Shown piece after piece: positions 28,008-40,552 of a stretch of DNA of 64,000 nucleotides. Position 1 is the stretch's first letter. Every line of letters begins with the position of its first letter. Under the pieces are notes generated by a model. It saw only the letters and a program-made list of their open reading frames with translations. It did no database searches and had not been told where the DNA came from. This DNA comes from Alphaproteobacteria bacterium (GTDB lineage: Bacteria; Pseudomonadota; Alphaproteobacteria; Micropepsales; Micropepsaceae), in assembly GCA_016125165.1 (NCBI GenBank), contig WGMH01000003.1:620001-684000 (forward strand), in the 5' to 3' direction. The position numbers and the translations under genes were made by a program.

Positions 28008-31000
28008 TCACGCCGCCTCGGCCAGCTTGGCGAGTTGCGCGAGCAGGTTCTGCGCGCCCTTGAGGCGTTGCGCGGGTTCGGGCCAGTCGCGGGCGATGAC
28101 GACCTTCTGATCCGGGCGCACCTTCATCGTGCTTTGGTGTTCGGCGATCAAACGGATAAGCCCGCCGGGATTGGGGAAGGTGTTGTTACGGAAGGTGAGC
28201 ATGGCGCCCTTGGGGCCCGCCTCGATCTTTTCCACCAGCGCAATGCGGCACAGCTTCTTGATCGCGACGATGGCAAGGAGGTGCTCCACTTCTTCGGGCA
28301 GCTTGCCGAAGCGGTCGATCAGTTCGGCGGCGAAGCGGTCGATATCCGCGCGGTCTTCCAGGGTGGCGAGGCGGCGATAGAGCGCCATGCGCACATTCAG
28401 ATCGCTGACATAACTTTCGGGAATGAGCACAGCCGCGCCGATATTGATGGTGGGCGACCATTGATCGGCCATCTCGCCATCGCCGAAACCGGTGCGCAGC
28501 TGCGAGACGGCGTCTTCCAGCATCTCCTGATAAAGCTCGATGCCGACCTCGCGCACATGGCCAGACTGTTCCTCGCCCAGAAGATTACCCGCGCCGCGGA
28601 TATCCATGTCGTGGCTGGCGACGGAGAAGCCCGCGCCCAGCTGATCGAGCGATTGCAGCACATGCAGACGGCGTTCTGCGGTTTCGGTGAGTTTGCGGTC
28701 GGCGGGCGTCGTCAGATAGGCATAGGCGCGCTGTTTGGAGCGGCCGATGCGCCCGCGCAACTGATAAAGCTGTGAGAGGCCGAACATCTCGGACCGGTGC
28801 ACCACCATGGTGTTGGCGGTGGGGATATCGAGACCGGATTCCACGATGTTGGTGGAGACCAGAACGTCGATCTTGCGGTCGTAGAATTCCGTCATGACCT
28901 CTTCGAGGACGGATGGCGCCATCTGCCCATGGGCAACGGCGGCCTTCACCTCCGGCACGGTGGTCTTGAGGAATTCTTCCGCCTCGCGCAGATCGGCAAT
29001 GCGGGGGCAGACATAGAAGCTCTGGCCGCCGCGATAATGCTCACGCAAGAGCGCCTCGCGGATCACGAGCGGATCGAAGGGCGTAACGAAGGTGCGAACG
29101 GCAAGGCGGTCTATCGGCGGGGTGGTGATAAGCGAAAGATCGCGCACGCCGGTGAGCGCGAGCTGCAAGGTGCGCGGGATAGGCGTGGCGGTGAGCGTGA
29201 GCACATGCACATCGGCCTTCATCGCCTTCAGCCGTTCCTTGTGACCAACGCCGAAGTGCTGCTCTTCGTCCACGATCAGAAGGCCGAGATTCTTGAATTC
29301 GATATTCTTGGCCAGAAGCGCATGCGTGCCGACGACGATATCGACATCGCCGGTTGCCATGCCGGCCTTCGTTTCCTTTGCTTCCGCCGCGCTGACGAAA
29401 CGCGAAAGCTGGCGCACCTTCACCGGGAAGCCCGCAAAGCGCTGCGCGAAGTTGCGATAATGCTGGCGGGCGAGAAGCGTGGTGGGCACGACAACGGCCA
29501 CCTGTGCGCCGCTCATCGCTTCCACGAAGGCGGTGCGCAGCGCCACTTCGGTTTTGCCGAAGCCGACATCGCCGCACACCAGCCGGTCCATCGGGCGGCC
29601 CTTCGCGAGATCCTCAACGCATTCGGCGATGGCTTTTTCCTGATCCTCGGTTTCCTGATAGGGGAAGCGGGCGCAGAATTCGTCGTAGATGCCTTGCGGC
29701 GGATCGATGGGATCGATGCTTTTCAGCTGACGGGCGGCGGCGATGCGGATGAGCTCGGCGGCGATCTCGCGCACGCGCTGCTTCATCTTGGCCTTGCGCT
29801 GCTGCCAGCCTGCGCCGCCAAGGCGATCCAGTTGCGTGTTGCCCTCGTCCGCGCCGTAGCGCGTCAGAAGCTCGATGTTCTCGACGGGGAGGAACAGCTT
29901 GCCGCCGTCATATTGCAGTTCGAGGCAATCGTGCGGCGCGCCCGCAGCATCAATCGTTTGCAGGCCAATGTAGCGGCCGATCCCGTGTTCGATGTGGGTG
30001 ACGAGATCGCCGGGCGAAAGGCTGGAGGCTTCCTGCAGGAAGTTCTGCGCGCGACGCGAGCGGGCGCGAGCGCGCACCATGCGGTCGCCAAGAATGTCCT
30101 GCTCGGACACGATGGCAAAATCGGGCGCTTCAAAGCCGTGTTCCAGCCCCAGCACCGCAACGCCCGCGGCCTTTGTGTCCATCCTGGAGGCATCGGGCCA
30201 GCTTTCGATCTGGCGGATGGCGGGAAGGCCATGATCGGATAAGACGCCACCGATACGCTCGGCGCTGCCTTCCGTCCATGAGGCAAAGAGCACGCGCTTG
30301 CCAGATGCCTGCAAGGTCTTCGCGTGCTCGGCGGCGGCCTGAAAGACGTTGGCTTTCTCTTGCGCGCGCTCCGGCGCGAAATCGCGGCCGAGCTTGCCGC
30401 CCGCGTCGATGGAATGTTTCGAATCCGGCGCCTGAAACGGCGAGAAATCGCGCACCATCCGATGCGACAGCGCGGCCTTCCATTCGCCATCGGTGAGATA
30501 GAGCTTTTCCGGCGGCAGAGGCTTGTAGGGCGGCGCGCTGAGAACGGATTTGTCCTCACCGGTACGCTTCTGGGTGAGGAACTGGCGGCGGGTATCGTAA
30601 TAATCCGCGATCAGGTCGAGGCGCGCGGCCTTTGCTTCTTCAATCTGGTGCGAAAGGAGGAACAGCGCATCGGGCGTATAGTCGAACGGCGTATCCAGAT
30701 GATCGTGGAACAGCGGCAGCCAATGCTCCATGCCCTGATGCTTGCGGCCCGCGCTGACGGATTCATAAAGCGGATCGTCGCTGGTGGCCGGGCCGAAGGT
30801 GGCGACATAGCCGCTACGGAAGCGGCTGATGGTTTCGGCATCGAGCGGGGCTTCGCTGGCGGGAAGCAGTTCGATCTCGGACACCGGATCGCTCGAAAGC
30901 TGCGTGACCGCATCGAACTTCTTAAGCGCCTCCAGCACATTGCCGAAGAGATCGAGCCGCAGCGGCTGGTCCGTGCCCGGCGGCCACAGATCGACAATGC

Positions 31001-31505
31001 CGCCGCGGAGCGCGAAATCGCCGGGCTCGCGCACCGTGCCGCTTTTCACATAGCCATTGCGCACGAGGAACGCTGTGAGCGCATCGAGATCGATGGCAGC
31101 GCCGACCTTCGCAAAGAAACTCGCCTCGGCCACCGCTTCGCGCGGCGGCAGGCGCTGCAAGATTGCATTGATGGTGGTGACGACGACAGCAGGCGCGGCA
31201 TCGGGCTTGCGGCGGGCAAGCGCCGCCAGCGTCGCCAGACGCTGACTTTCGATATCGGGCTTCGGTGAAACGCGGTCGTAAGGCAGGCAATCCCATGCCG
31301 GCAGCGGTAACACGGTCAGCGACGGCGCAAAAAAGTGGACAGCCTCGCCAATGGCCTGCGCGCGCACATCATCGGCGGCCACAAACACGACAAGCCCCTT
31401 GCGACGGAGCGCGGCCTCGGCGGCGATGAAGGCATCATAGCCTTCCGGCGCGCCGGACACGGTGAAACGGCCGCGCTCGCGCGCGATGTAGGTCAGACGT
31501 TCCAT
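28008..31505 (-). CDS. mfd: Transcription-repair coupling factor
   Basis: 1165 aa; GDLVTHIEHGIGRYIGLQ, RLVCGDVGFGKTEVALRTAF, DEEQHFGVGHKERLK, GRIGRSKQRAYAYL. Confidence 0.97.
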   Translation of the reverse strand: MERLTYIARERGRFTVSGAPEGYDAFIAAEAALRRKGLVVFVAADDVRAQAIGEAVHFFAPSLTVLPLPAWDCLPYDRVSPKPDIESQRLATLAALARRKPDAAPAVVVTTINAILQRLPPREAVAEASFFAKVGAAIDLDALTAFLVRNGYVKSGTVREPGDFALRGGIVDLWPPGTDQPLRLDLFGNVLEALKKFDAVTQLSSDPVSEIELLPASEAPLDAETISRFRSGYVATFGPATSDDPLYESVSAGRKHQGMEHWLPLFHDHLDTPFDYTPDALFLLSHQIEEAKAARLDLIADYYDTRRQFLTQKRTGEDKSVLSAPPYKPLPPEKLYLTDGEWKAALSHRMVRDFSPFQAPDSKHSIDAGGKLGRDFAPERAQEKANVFQAAAEHAKTLQASGKRVLFASWTEGSAERIGGVLSDHGLPAIRQIESWPDASRMDTKAAGVAVLGLEHGFEAPDFAIVSEQDILGDRMVRARARSRRAQNFLQEASSLSPGDLVTHIEHGIGRYIGLQTIDAAGAPHDCLELQYDGGKLFLPVENIELLTRYGADEGNTQLDRLGGAGWQQRKAKMKQRVREIAAELIRIAAARQLKSIDPIDPPQGIYDEFCARFPYQETEDQEKAIAECVEDLAKGRPMDRLVCGDVGFGKTEVALRTAFVEAMSGAQVAVVVPTTLLARQHYRNFAQRFAGFPVKVRQLSRFVSAAEAKETKAGMATGDVDIVVGTHALLAKNIEFKNLGLLIVDEEQHFGVGHKERLKAMKADVHVLTLTATPIPRTLQLALTGVRDLSLITTPPIDRLAVRTFVTPFDPLVIREALLREHYRGGQSFYVCPRIADLREAEEFLKTTVPEVKAAVAHGQMAPSVLEEVMTEFYDRKIDVLVSTNIVESGLDIPTANTMVVHRSEMFGLSQLYQLRGRIGRSKQRAYAYLTTPADRKLTETAERRLHVLQSLDQLGAGFSVASHDMDIRGAGNLLGEEQSGHVREVGIELYQEMLEDAVSQLRTGFGDGEMADQWSPTINIGAAVLIPESYVSDLNVRMALYRRLATLEDRADIDRFAAELIDRFGKLPEEVEHLLAIVAIKKLCRIALVEKIEAGPKGAMLTFRNNTFPNPGGLIRLIAEHQSTMKVRPDQKVVIARDWPEPAQRLKGAQNLLAQLAKLAEAA

Positions 31506-31789
31506 GTTGGGTTCTGGCGGCGGCAGAGCGAGAGGAGCGCGGCGAAAACAGGCGTGTCGAATTCGACCGGCACGGGCTCCTGCCCGTTCAGCCAGGCATA
31601 AACGCGCTGATCCGGCGCATCGAGCAGGGCTTCGAACTGGTCGAGACCGGCTTGATCGAGCACGGACAAGGCTTCCCCGGCATAGGTGCCGAAGATCAGA
31701 TCGACTTCCTTGAAGCCCCGGCGCTTGGCCCGGAACAATAGCCGTTTGCGGCGGACCTCCGAAGAGCCACCGTTTTCATCAGTAGACAT
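31493..31789 (-). CDS. sdhE: FAD assembly factor SdhE
   Basis: 98 aa; [45 protein letters not shown]. Confidence 0.92.
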   Translation of the reverse strand: MSTDENGGSSEVRRKRLLFRAKRRGFKEVDLIFGTYAGEALSVLDQAGLDQFEALLDAPDQRVYAWLNGQEPVPVEFDTPVFAALLSLCRRQNPTWNV

Positions 31790-31852
31790 GTCGGGGGATA
31801 TAGCGCGCCGGGGTGTCGCCCCGCCAGCCCGGACCTCTATAAATTGGCAGCA

Positions 31853-33937
31853 ATGCGACCTTCGATTCTGTTCCCGCTCTTTGCCGAAACGCGCAGCCTT
31901 CCGGGCATTGGGCCGCGCATGGAAAAGCTCATCTCCAAAGTGGCGGGAACGCGGCTGATCGATCTGGTGCTCGACCTGCCTTCCGGGGTGATCGACCGCT
32001 CCTATCGCCCGCGCGTGATCGAGGCGGAGCCGGGCCGCATCGCCACGCTTTCCGTGAATGTGCTGGAGCATCACGCGCCGCGCGACCGCCGCCAGCCCTA
32101 CAAGGTGCAATGTTCCGACGACAGCGCGGTGATCGACCTCGTCTTCTTTCGCGGCCAGCCGGATTATTTGAAGCGCACATTACCGGTGGGTTCGCGGCGC
32201 ATCATCAGCGGGCGGATCGAGCGCTTCAACAATCGCGCGCAGATGGCGCACCCCGATTATATCGTGGCAGTGGAAGACGAAAGCGAATTGCCGCTGCACG
32301 AAGCCATTTATGGCCTGACCGAGGGCCTGCCGGGAAAGGTGATGGCGAAGGCCGTGCATACCGCTGTGGAGAAATTGCCGGACTTGCCGGAGTGGCTGAA
32401 TGCGGCATTCGTCAGGCAGCGCGGATGGGAAAGTTTCGCACACTCCATACGCAAGGCTCACGCGCCCATACACGAAAGCGACCTGAAGCCGGATACGCCC
32501 GTGCGCATGCGGCTGGCCTACGACGAACTTCTCGCCAACCAGCTTGCGCTTGTGATGGTGCGCGAACGGATGCGCGGCACCAAGGGACGTATATTGAAGG
32601 GCGACGGGCGATTGCAGAAGAAGGCGATGGCCGCCCTGCCCTTCGCGCTCACCGATACGCAGAAGCAGGCCGTTGCCGAAATCGCCGCCGACATGGAAAC
32701 GCCCACGCGCATGCTGCGGCTGCTGCAAGGCGATGTGGGATCGGGAAAGACTGTCGTTGCCATGCTGTCGCTGCTGAATGCGGTGGAAGCGGGCGCGCAG
32801 GGCGCACTGATGGCGCCGACCGAAATTCTCGCGCGGCAACACATGACGGCATTGGCACCGATGGCCGAAGCGGCCGGTGTGCGCATGGCCTTGCTGACGG
32901 GACGCGAACGCGGCGCGGGCCGCGAGGAAACGCTGCGCAAACTCGCCGATGGTGCGATCGATATTCTGGTCGGCACCCATGCGCTGTTCTCCGAAGATGT
33001 CGCCTTTCGCGATCTGGGGCTGGCGGTGGTGGACGAGCAGCACCGCTTCGGCGTGCATCAGCGCATGACCTTGCAGGGTAAGGGGCACAAGCCCGTCGAT
33101 GTGCTGGTAATGACCGCAACGCCGATTCCGCGCACGCTGGCGCTCACCGCTTATGGCGATATGGATGTTTCGCGCCTCACCGGGCGGCCGCCTGGGCGCA
33201 AGCCTGTCGAGACGCGCACGCTCAATGCGGAGCGGCTTTCCGAAGTCATCGAACATCTTCGCGGCGCGATTGCGCGCGGCGCGCGTGCCTATTGGGTTTG
33301 CCCGCTCGTGGAGGAATCCGAGAAGACCGATCTTGCCGCTGCGGAAGAACGCGCCAAAGAGCTGACGCAGGCGCTCGGACCGAAAATCGGCCTTGTGCAT
33401 GGCCGCATGAAAGGGCCCGAGCGGGATGCCGCCATGGCGAAATTCAAGGCCGGTGAAACGCAAATTCTGGTCGCGACCACGGTGATCGAAGTTGGCGTTG
33501 ACGTTCCGGAAGCCACGATCATGGTTGTGGAACATGCCGAACGCTTCGGGCTTGCGCAGCTGCATCAATTGCGCGGGCGCGTGGGGCGCGGCAGCGGAAA
33601 GTCCTCGTGTCTTCTGATTTATCAGGCGCCCCTTGGGGAAACCGCGAAAGCGCGGCTGAAAACGCTGCGCGATACCGACGATGGCTTTGTGATTGCAGAG
33701 GAGGATTTGCGCCTGCGCGGCGCGGGCGAACTGCTTGGCACGCGGCAAAGCGGCATGCCGGAATTCAAGCTGGCCGATCTTTCCGTGCACAGTGACCTGT
33801 TGGCGGTGGCGCGGGACGATGCCAAACTCATCCTAAGTCAGGATCCGGAATTGAAATCGCCGCGTGGCGAAGCGCTTCGGGTTCTGCTCTATCTGTTCGG
33901 ACGCGATGAGGCCGTGCGCTATCTGCGCACGGGATAA
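31853..33937 (+). CDS. recG: ATP-dependent DNA helicase RecG
   Basis: [52 protein letters not shown]; start codon choice uncertain (31844 or 31853). Confidence 0.96.
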   Translation: MRPSILFPLFAETRSLPGIGPRMEKLISKVAGTRLIDLVLDLPSGVIDRSYRPRVIEAEPGRIATLSVNVLEHHAPRDRRQPYKVQCSDDSAVIDLVFFRGQPDYLKRTLPVGSRRIISGRIERFNNRAQMAHPDYIVAVEDESELPLHEAIYGLTEGLPGKVMAKAVHTAVEKLPDLPEWLNAAFVRQRGWESFAHSIRKAHAPIHESDLKPDTPVRMRLAYDELLANQLALVMVRERMRGTKGRILKGDGRLQKKAMAALPFALTDTQKQAVAEIAADMETPTRMLRLLQGDVGSGKTVVAMLSLLNAVEAGAQGALMAPTEILARQHMTALAPMAEAAGVRMALLTGRERGAGREETLRKLADGAIDILVGTHALFSEDVAFRDLGLAVVDEQHRFGVHQRMTLQGKGHKPVDVLVMTATPIPRTLALTAYGDMDVSRLTGRPPGRKPVETRTLNAERLSEVIEHLRGAIARGARAYWVCPLVEESEKTDLAAAEERAKELTQALGPKIGLVHGRMKGPERDAAMAKFKAGETQILVATTVIEVGVDVPEATIMVVEHAERFGLAQLHQLRGRVGRGSGKSSCLLIYQAPLGETAKARLKTLRDTDDGFVIAEEDLRLRGAGELLGTRQSGMPEFKLADLSVHSDLLAVARDDAKLILSQDPELKSPRGEALRVLLYLFGRDEAVRYLRTG

Positions 33938-33944
33938 AGCAAAG

Positions 33945-34943
33945 ATGGCGGCACCCGATTTTCTCCCGGCTTTTGAGGTGGCACTGCAAAAGGGCATGCC
34001 CGGCTTCGAGCGCATCACCCAGATGGCGCGCCTTTCCGGCGGCGCGAGCCAGGAAACCTGGTCGTTCGATGCCGATGTCTCCGGCAGATCGATGCCGTTC
34101 ATCCTGCGGCGCAGTCCCGGTGGCGCGGAACGGCCCGCGCACAGTTCCGGCGTTCCTCTGGAGACCGAAGCCGCGGCCATTGAAGTTTCGCGCAAGGCCG
34201 GCGCAAAAGCGCCACGCGTCGCCTATGTGCTGAAACCGGAAGACGGAATGGGGCATGGATATGTGATGGATCGCCTGAAGGGCGAGACCATCGCGCGCAA
34301 GGTCCTGCGCGATCATGAATTCGACGCGGTGCGCGGCGAGCTTGCCTTTCAGTGCGGCGAAATCCTTGCGCGCATTCATGCGGTGGATGTGACGCCTCTG
34401 AAAGACATCTTGCCGGTGGTCGATGGGCCAACGCAACTTCTGCGCTATCGCACGCTCTACGATGCCTATGACTATCCGCACCCGATGTTCGACTATGCGT
34501 TCAAATGGCTCGAAGCGCGCATGGCGGGCGCCAAACGGCAGACGCTGGTGCATGGCGATTTTCGCCACGGCAACATCCTGATTTCACCGGCTGGTGTGGA
34601 AGCCGCGCTCGACTGGGAGCTTGTGCATATCGGCGATCCTCTCGAAGACATTGGCTGGATCTGCACGAACTCGTGGCGATTTGGCGTGGCGGAAAAGGTT
34701 GTCGGCGGCTTTGGCGACCTCTCCGCCCTTCTTGCGGGGTATGAAGCAGCCGGCGGCGGCGCTATCGATGTCGATGAGGTGCGCACCTGGATCGTGTATG
34801 GCTCGCTCAAATGGGGCGTGATGTGCATGAGCATGTATCAGGGCTTCAAGCTGGATGGCTCGGTGGAACGTGCCGCCATCGGCCGCCGCTCATCGGAGAC
34901 CGAGATCGATCTCGTCAACCTCATCTTTCATGGGAAGCTCTGA
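33945..34943 (+). CDS. Phosphotransferase family protein (APH-like)
   Basis: LVHGDFRHGNILIS and LDWELVHIGDPLEDIGWI motifs; start moved from 33864. Confidence 0.9.
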   Translation: MAAPDFLPAFEVALQKGMPGFERITQMARLSGGASQETWSFDADVSGRSMPFILRRSPGGAERPAHSSGVPLETEAAAIEVSRKAGAKAPRVAYVLKPEDGMGHGYVMDRLKGETIARKVLRDHEFDAVRGELAFQCGEILARIHAVDVTPLKDILPVVDGPTQLLRYRTLYDAYDYPHPMFDYAFKWLEARMAGAKRQTLVHGDFRHGNILISPAGVEAALDWELVHIGDPLEDIGWICTNSWRFGVAEKVVGGFGDLSALLAGYEAAGGGAIDVDEVRTWIVYGSLKWGVMCMSMYQGFKLDGSVERAAIGRRSSETEIDLVNLIFHGKL

Positions 34944-34945
34944 GC

Positions 34946-35323
34946 ATGATGGACCAGCCTTCCATCAAGGAACTTGTCGATGCCGTGCGCGCGTTCATTG
35001 AAGACCGCGCCATGCCGGAACTTAAAGGCCACACCGCCTTTCACGCGCGCGTGGCCGCGAACGCACTCGGCATCGTTTCACGACAGCTGGAATTCGGCGA
35101 AACCGCGGCATCCGAAGAAATGACGCGGTTGAAGGCGCTTCTGGGCCGGGATGGCACGCTTGAGGAATTGAATCGCGCGCTGTGTTCTGCGATCCGCGAC
35201 GGCCAGATCGATCTGGAAACGCCGGCACTGAAGGAACACCTCGAAAAGTCCATGCGTGACAAGGTGGCGATCGATCAGCCGGGATATTCCGGTCTCAAGA
35301 TCGCCAAGCAAAGAGGCGGATAG
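34946..35323 (+). CDS. DUF6285-like protein
   Basis: SIKELVDAVRAFIEDRAMPELKGHTAFHARVAANALGIVSRQLEFG; directly follows the phosphotransferase. Confidence 0.7.
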   Translation: MMDQPSIKELVDAVRAFIEDRAMPELKGHTAFHARVAANALGIVSRQLEFGETAASEEMTRLKALLGRDGTLEELNRALCSAIRDGQIDLETPALKEHLEKSMRDKVAIDQPGYSGLKIAKQRGG

Positions 35324-35341
35324 TCTTTATTCCATTGGGCC

Positions 35342-35417
35342 GTCATCACCCGCGCATGCGGGTGATCCAATTGTTCGGCAAAGGAAAATGGGTCGCCCGG
35401 ACAAGCCGGGCGATGAC
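35342..35417. repeat. REP/MITE-like intergenic element, copy 2
   Basis: GTCAT[CACCCGC-gcat-GCGGGTG]ATCCA ... TGGGT[CGCCCGG-acaag-CCGGGCG]ATGAC. Confidence 0.7.
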
Positions 35418-35431
35418 GATGGCTGGTAAGA

Positions 35432-36775
35432 TCAGGATGCTCTCTTTTCGCCAAGCGCAATGCGCGTGATGGAGAGTGTTGTAACCACGAGCGCCTCGGC
35501 CCATGCCACAACCGGACCGAACCAGACCGGATCGGACGGTTTGGGGAAGAAGAACGGCATGGCGTTCGCAACCCCGAGGCTGTTGGCGATTGCGGGCAGG
35601 AGCGCATAAAGCGCAAGAAGCGCCATCAAAGCCGCGAAGTCGCCGCGCCTGCGCCCTGGCAAGGTCTGGAACAGCACAAACAGCGCCACGTCACGCGTGA
35701 GGAAACCGAGCGCCGACGCAATAAAGGCCTGCGCCATGAGCGCATCGGCATGACCGTTGACGGCAATCGCAAGCGCGACGGAAACCGCCACCGTGGCGAT
35801 CCACGCAAACATCCATGCCTGAAAGCTCCAGAACGCGACGCCGATCTTGCCGTTGGCGAACTGTGCGCCGATCCAGCGATATCGCACGATGTCCTTCGGT
35901 TCGAGCAGAACCATCAGATAGGTCAGAACGCCGAAGGTTGATGCCGCAAGACCGAGACGCAACGCCGTCGCCGTCCATTCGGCCATGGTCTTGTCCGTCG
36001 AAAGCCATGCATCGAAACCGGCGACGTAAATTCCCATGAATGCAAGAAAGCCCAGCCACACCAGCGGGCCATTGCGCATCTGCAATTCCACGCGCATGGC
36101 GCGGTGACAGCCCACAATGATCCAGTTGGTGAAGATCACCAGCGAAACCACAAGGAAGAGTCGCGAGTTGAAAGGCTGGCCCCACCACACGATGGTATCC
36201 TTGGAGCCATGCAGCAATTCGAGCAGCCCGTTGGGCTCGATGATGTCCCAGACAACGCTCGCCGCGATCAATCCCAGAATCTGATACCCGAACACTTCAA
36301 GCCGCGTGTGCCGCTGGCGGCGGCGAATGGCCACCAGACTTGCGAGCAGCGATGTGGCCTGCGCCACCACGCCGACCGCAACGAGATAAACGAGATTGAG
36401 AACCGCAGGACCCGCGCCCTTCTGTGCCAGATCGGAAACCAGAATGACGCCGAGCAGGAGAAAGCCGCCATACCAGTTGTAAGCCGTGGCGCCGAACAGC
36501 TTGCCCCACGTCATCTCGGAAGGCGTGAGCGCGGACAGGCGCTGCCCATCCCAGGTGCGATCGCGGATTTCGCCTACCACGGCAAGCGCAGCGTTTCGCG
36601 TGCCCCAGAACACCACGATGAAGAAGTAGAGAATCTCCGCGACGGCGGCGGGCCTATATTCCGCATCCTTGCCTATGGCGGCGGCGAAGATGACCAGCGC
36701 CAGCATCACGGTCATCAGCGTGATGCGGCGCGGAGAGAGTTCCAGCCAGAGGTTGCGGCGCAGTTCGGGATTCAT
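35432..36775 (-). CDS. ABC transporter membrane protein
   Basis: Multiple TM segments; overlaps ATPase gene at 36772. Confidence 0.75.
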   Translation of the reverse strand: MNPELRRNLWLELSPRRITLMTVMLALVIFAAAIGKDAEYRPAAVAEILYFFIVVFWGTRNAALAVVGEIRDRTWDGQRLSALTPSEMTWGKLFGATAYNWYGGFLLLGVILVSDLAQKGAGPAVLNLVYLVAVGVVAQATSLLASLVAIRRRQRHTRLEVFGYQILGLIAASVVWDIIEPNGLLELLHGSKDTIVWWGQPFNSRLFLVVSLVIFTNWIIVGCHRAMRVELQMRNGPLVWLGFLAFMGIYVAGFDAWLSTDKTMAEWTATALRLGLAASTFGVLTYLMVLLEPKDIVRYRWIGAQFANGKIGVAFWSFQAWMFAWIATVAVSVALAIAVNGHADALMAQAFIASALGFLTRDVALFVLFQTLPGRRRGDFAALMALLALYALLPAIANSLGVANAMPFFFPKPSDPVWFGPVVAWAEALVVTTLSITRIALGEKRAS

Positions 36776-37692
36776 GCCTTCTCTCCCGCACGGCCGACCT
36801 GCGCGAAATAGGTATCTTCCAGCGCCTTGCCGGAGGCGGCGAAACTGGCAACCTCAAAGCCCGCACCAACAAGATCGCGGATCAGCTTGGCGCGCGCGCC
36901 GGGATTGCGCGTGAAGGCAATCAGGGCGCGATGATCGTCGGCCTCGACGACATCAACACCCGCAGCGGCGAGAAATTCCCGCAAATCCGCCCGCGCGGTC
37001 GCAAGCTCGATGGCGTAGTGCGCGCGCTCGACATCTTTCACCGCGATGGGCTTGCCGCCGACAACATGACCGTTGTCGATGATGATCATCTCCGAACAGT
37101 AATCTTCGAGCTCGGCGAGAATGTGCGAGGACACCACCAGCGTCATGCCGGCGTCGCGCAAAGCGATCAACAGCATCGAAAGATCGCGACGCGCCTGCGG
37201 ATCAAGCCCGGCGGCCGGTTCATCCAGCAGAACGACCTTCGGCTCATGCACAATGGCCTGTCCGATGGCGAGGCGCTGGCGCAGGCCACGGGACAGTTCG
37301 CCCGCCTTGCTCTCCAGCCTGTCCATCAGGCCGACGCGCGCCGCCGCCTTCTCCACGGCCGCATTGGCGAGCGCAGGGGCAAGACCATGCGCCCGCGCCG
37401 CGTACAGCAGACAGCGGCGCACGCTGAGATCGTCATAAAGGCCGAAAAAATCCGGCAGGTAGCCAAGTTTCTCGTGAATCTTGCGGGGCGCCTCGCGGGT
37501 ATCGAGCCCGCCGATGGCAACCGACCCCGAATAGGGCATTTCCAGTGCGGCAAGGCAGCGCAGCAGCGTGGTTTTGCCCGCGCCATTGGGGCCCACGAGC
37601 GCGGTGATCGTCTGCGGCGCAACGGCAAACGACACGCCATCCAGCGCCCGCTTGGCCGGGTATTCGAACACGAGGTCGCGAACTTCGATCAT
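36772..37692 (-). CDS. ABC transporter ATP-binding protein
   Basis: GPNGAGKTTLLRCLAAL; LSRGLRQRLAIGQAIVHEPKVVLLDEPAAGLDPQ. Confidence 0.93.
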   Translation of the reverse strand: MIEVRDLVFEYPAKRALDGVSFAVAPQTITALVGPNGAGKTTLLRCLAALEMPYSGSVAIGGLDTREAPRKIHEKLGYLPDFFGLYDDLSVRRCLLYAARAHGLAPALANAAVEKAAARVGLMDRLESKAGELSRGLRQRLAIGQAIVHEPKVVLLDEPAAGLDPQARRDLSMLLIALRDAGMTLVVSSHILAELEDYCSEMIIIDNGHVVGGKPIAVKDVERAHYAIELATARADLREFLAAAGVDVVEADDHRALIAFTRNPGARAKLIRDLVGAGFEVASFAASGKALEDTYFAQVGRAGEKA

Positions 37693-37749
37693 GCGCCTGG
37701 CCGGGCCCCCTGCTGCCCCGAGAGCACATAGTATCGTTCGCGAATATGA

Positions 37750-38946
<1,197 letters not shown>

Positions 38947-39322
38947 GTTCAAGAGTTCCGCTGAACCCGCATTCGGCACGCGGCCGACTCGCCTTTGATT
39001 CCATTCAGCGGAGAAAACGGGCGGGCTAGCTGATCAGAATCAGGATTTCCGGGCCGGGTTCAATGTTCGATTCAGCGTCGATCAATTCGATAAGCCGCAA
39101 TTCAGGTTTTTCCCAGTCCTGCTTCCGCTCGAGTCTTCCCGAAATCAAATTCATGACAGCCTCGAACCCCTGCGAATTGCATCAGCGCGCCGGCGAACAT
39201 ACCGGGGGCGCCAGATTAGACAAGATGTCACGATCGAATTCTTTTCACAGGCGCCAATGTGCCGCTTGCCCGTCAAACGGATAGGGGCGACTGTCCGTTC
39301 CAGACACGTTGTTGAGAACTCG

Positions 39323-40549
39323 ATGACCAATCTCATGGAGACGGAAAACGCCATGTCGCACTGGATGGATGCCGCAAGGGAAATTATGCCCGCAGTGGTT
39401 GCACTGCGCCGCGAGATCCATCGCTTTCCCGAACAGGGGCTGCATCTTCCCGAAACCACTCGCCGGACGCGTGAGGCACTTGCCGGGCTCGACGTGGAGA
39501 TTGCGGAAGGCACGCGCACATCCGGGCTGATGGTGACTTTGCGAGGTGCCCAACAAGGGCCAACCATCCTGTTGCGCGGGGACATGGATGCGCTGCCCAT
39601 GCCGGAAGACACCGACCTGCCGTTCAAGTCACAAAACGAAGGCAGCATGCATGCCTGCGGGCATGATGCGCACACCGCCATGCTGGTGGGCGCCGTGCAC
39701 ATTCTGCACAAGCACCGCGAGCGCTTGAACGGCACCGTGAAGTTCATGTTCCAGCCGGGCGAGGAAGGCCATCACGGCGCGCGCGAGATGATTCTGGACG
39801 GGATGCTGGATGTGCCGCCCGTGCCGCAAGCGGCCTTCGCGATTCATATCTCGCCGAACGTTCCGCTCGGTGTGATCGCCTCGCGGCCCGGACCACTTCT
39901 GGCTGCCGCAGACAGGCTGGAGGTGTTCATCAAGGGCAAGGGCGGCCATGCCTCCGCGCCGCATATGACCCGCGATCCGGTGCCGGTGGCATGCGAGATC
40001 GTGACCGCGTTGCAGAGTTTTGTGACACGGCGCATCGATGCCTTCGATCCCGTCATCCTGACGATCACGCAGCTGGATGCCGGATCGGCCGTGAACGTGA
40101 TACCCGAAGAGGTACGCCTGCGCGGCACCTTGCGCAGCTTCTCCGCCAAGAGCCGCAAGGCGGCGCAGGAAGGGCTTGTTCGCGTGGCCGAGGGCATCGC
40201 CCGCACGCATGAGATGGAAGCCACGATCAATATCGAACAAGGCTACAACGTCACCAAGAACGATGTGGCGTTCGAGGCGTTTGCGGCAAAAGTGACGCGC
40301 GATCTTCTGGGCGAGCGTGGCTACATGCCCTTGCCCACGCCGATCATGGGCGCGGAGGATTTCTCCTATGTGCTGGAGCGCATGCCCGGCTGCATGATGT
40401 TTCTGGGCGTGACGCCAGAAGGCCAGACGCATGACCATGCCCACGCTTGCCATTCCAACCGCATGATGCTGAACGAGGATGCGATGGTGAACGGTGTGGC
40501 GCTACATTGCGCAATTGCGGACGCGTATCTGCGGGACGGCGCTGGCTAG
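39323..40549 (+). CDS. M20 family amidohydrolase (hippurate hydrolase-like)
   Basis: LRGDMDALPMPEDTDLPFKSQNEGSMHACGHDAHTAMLVGA; GAEDFSYVLERMPGCMMFLG. Confidence 0.92.
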   Translation: MTNLMETENAMSHWMDAAREIMPAVVALRREIHRFPEQGLHLPETTRRTREALAGLDVEIAEGTRTSGLMVTLRGAQQGPTILLRGDMDALPMPEDTDLPFKSQNEGSMHACGHDAHTAMLVGAVHILHKHRERLNGTVKFMFQPGEEGHHGAREMILDGMLDVPPVPQAAFAIHISPNVPLGVIASRPGPLLAAADRLEVFIKGKGGHASAPHMTRDPVPVACEIVTALQSFVTRRIDAFDPVILTITQLDAGSAVNVIPEEVRLRGTLRSFSAKSRKAAQEGLVRVAEGIARTHEMEATINIEQGYNVTKNDVAFEAFAAKVTRDLLGERGYMPLPTPIMGAEDFSYVLERMPGCMMFLGVTPEGQTHDHAHACHSNRMMLNEDAMVNGVALHCAIADAYLRDGAG

Positions 40550-40552
40550 CAG

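Noticed and set aside
28797-30242. 481-aa + strand ORF
   Set aside because: Antisense to mfd, shadow frame
32180-33790. 536-aa - strand ORF
   Set aside because: Antisense to recG, no recognisable domain
38956-39012. TTCCGCTGAA ... TTCAGCGGA inverted repeat after frmA
   Set aside because: Arms 9 bp with a 38-nt spacer and no U-tract; too weak to call a terminator or operator
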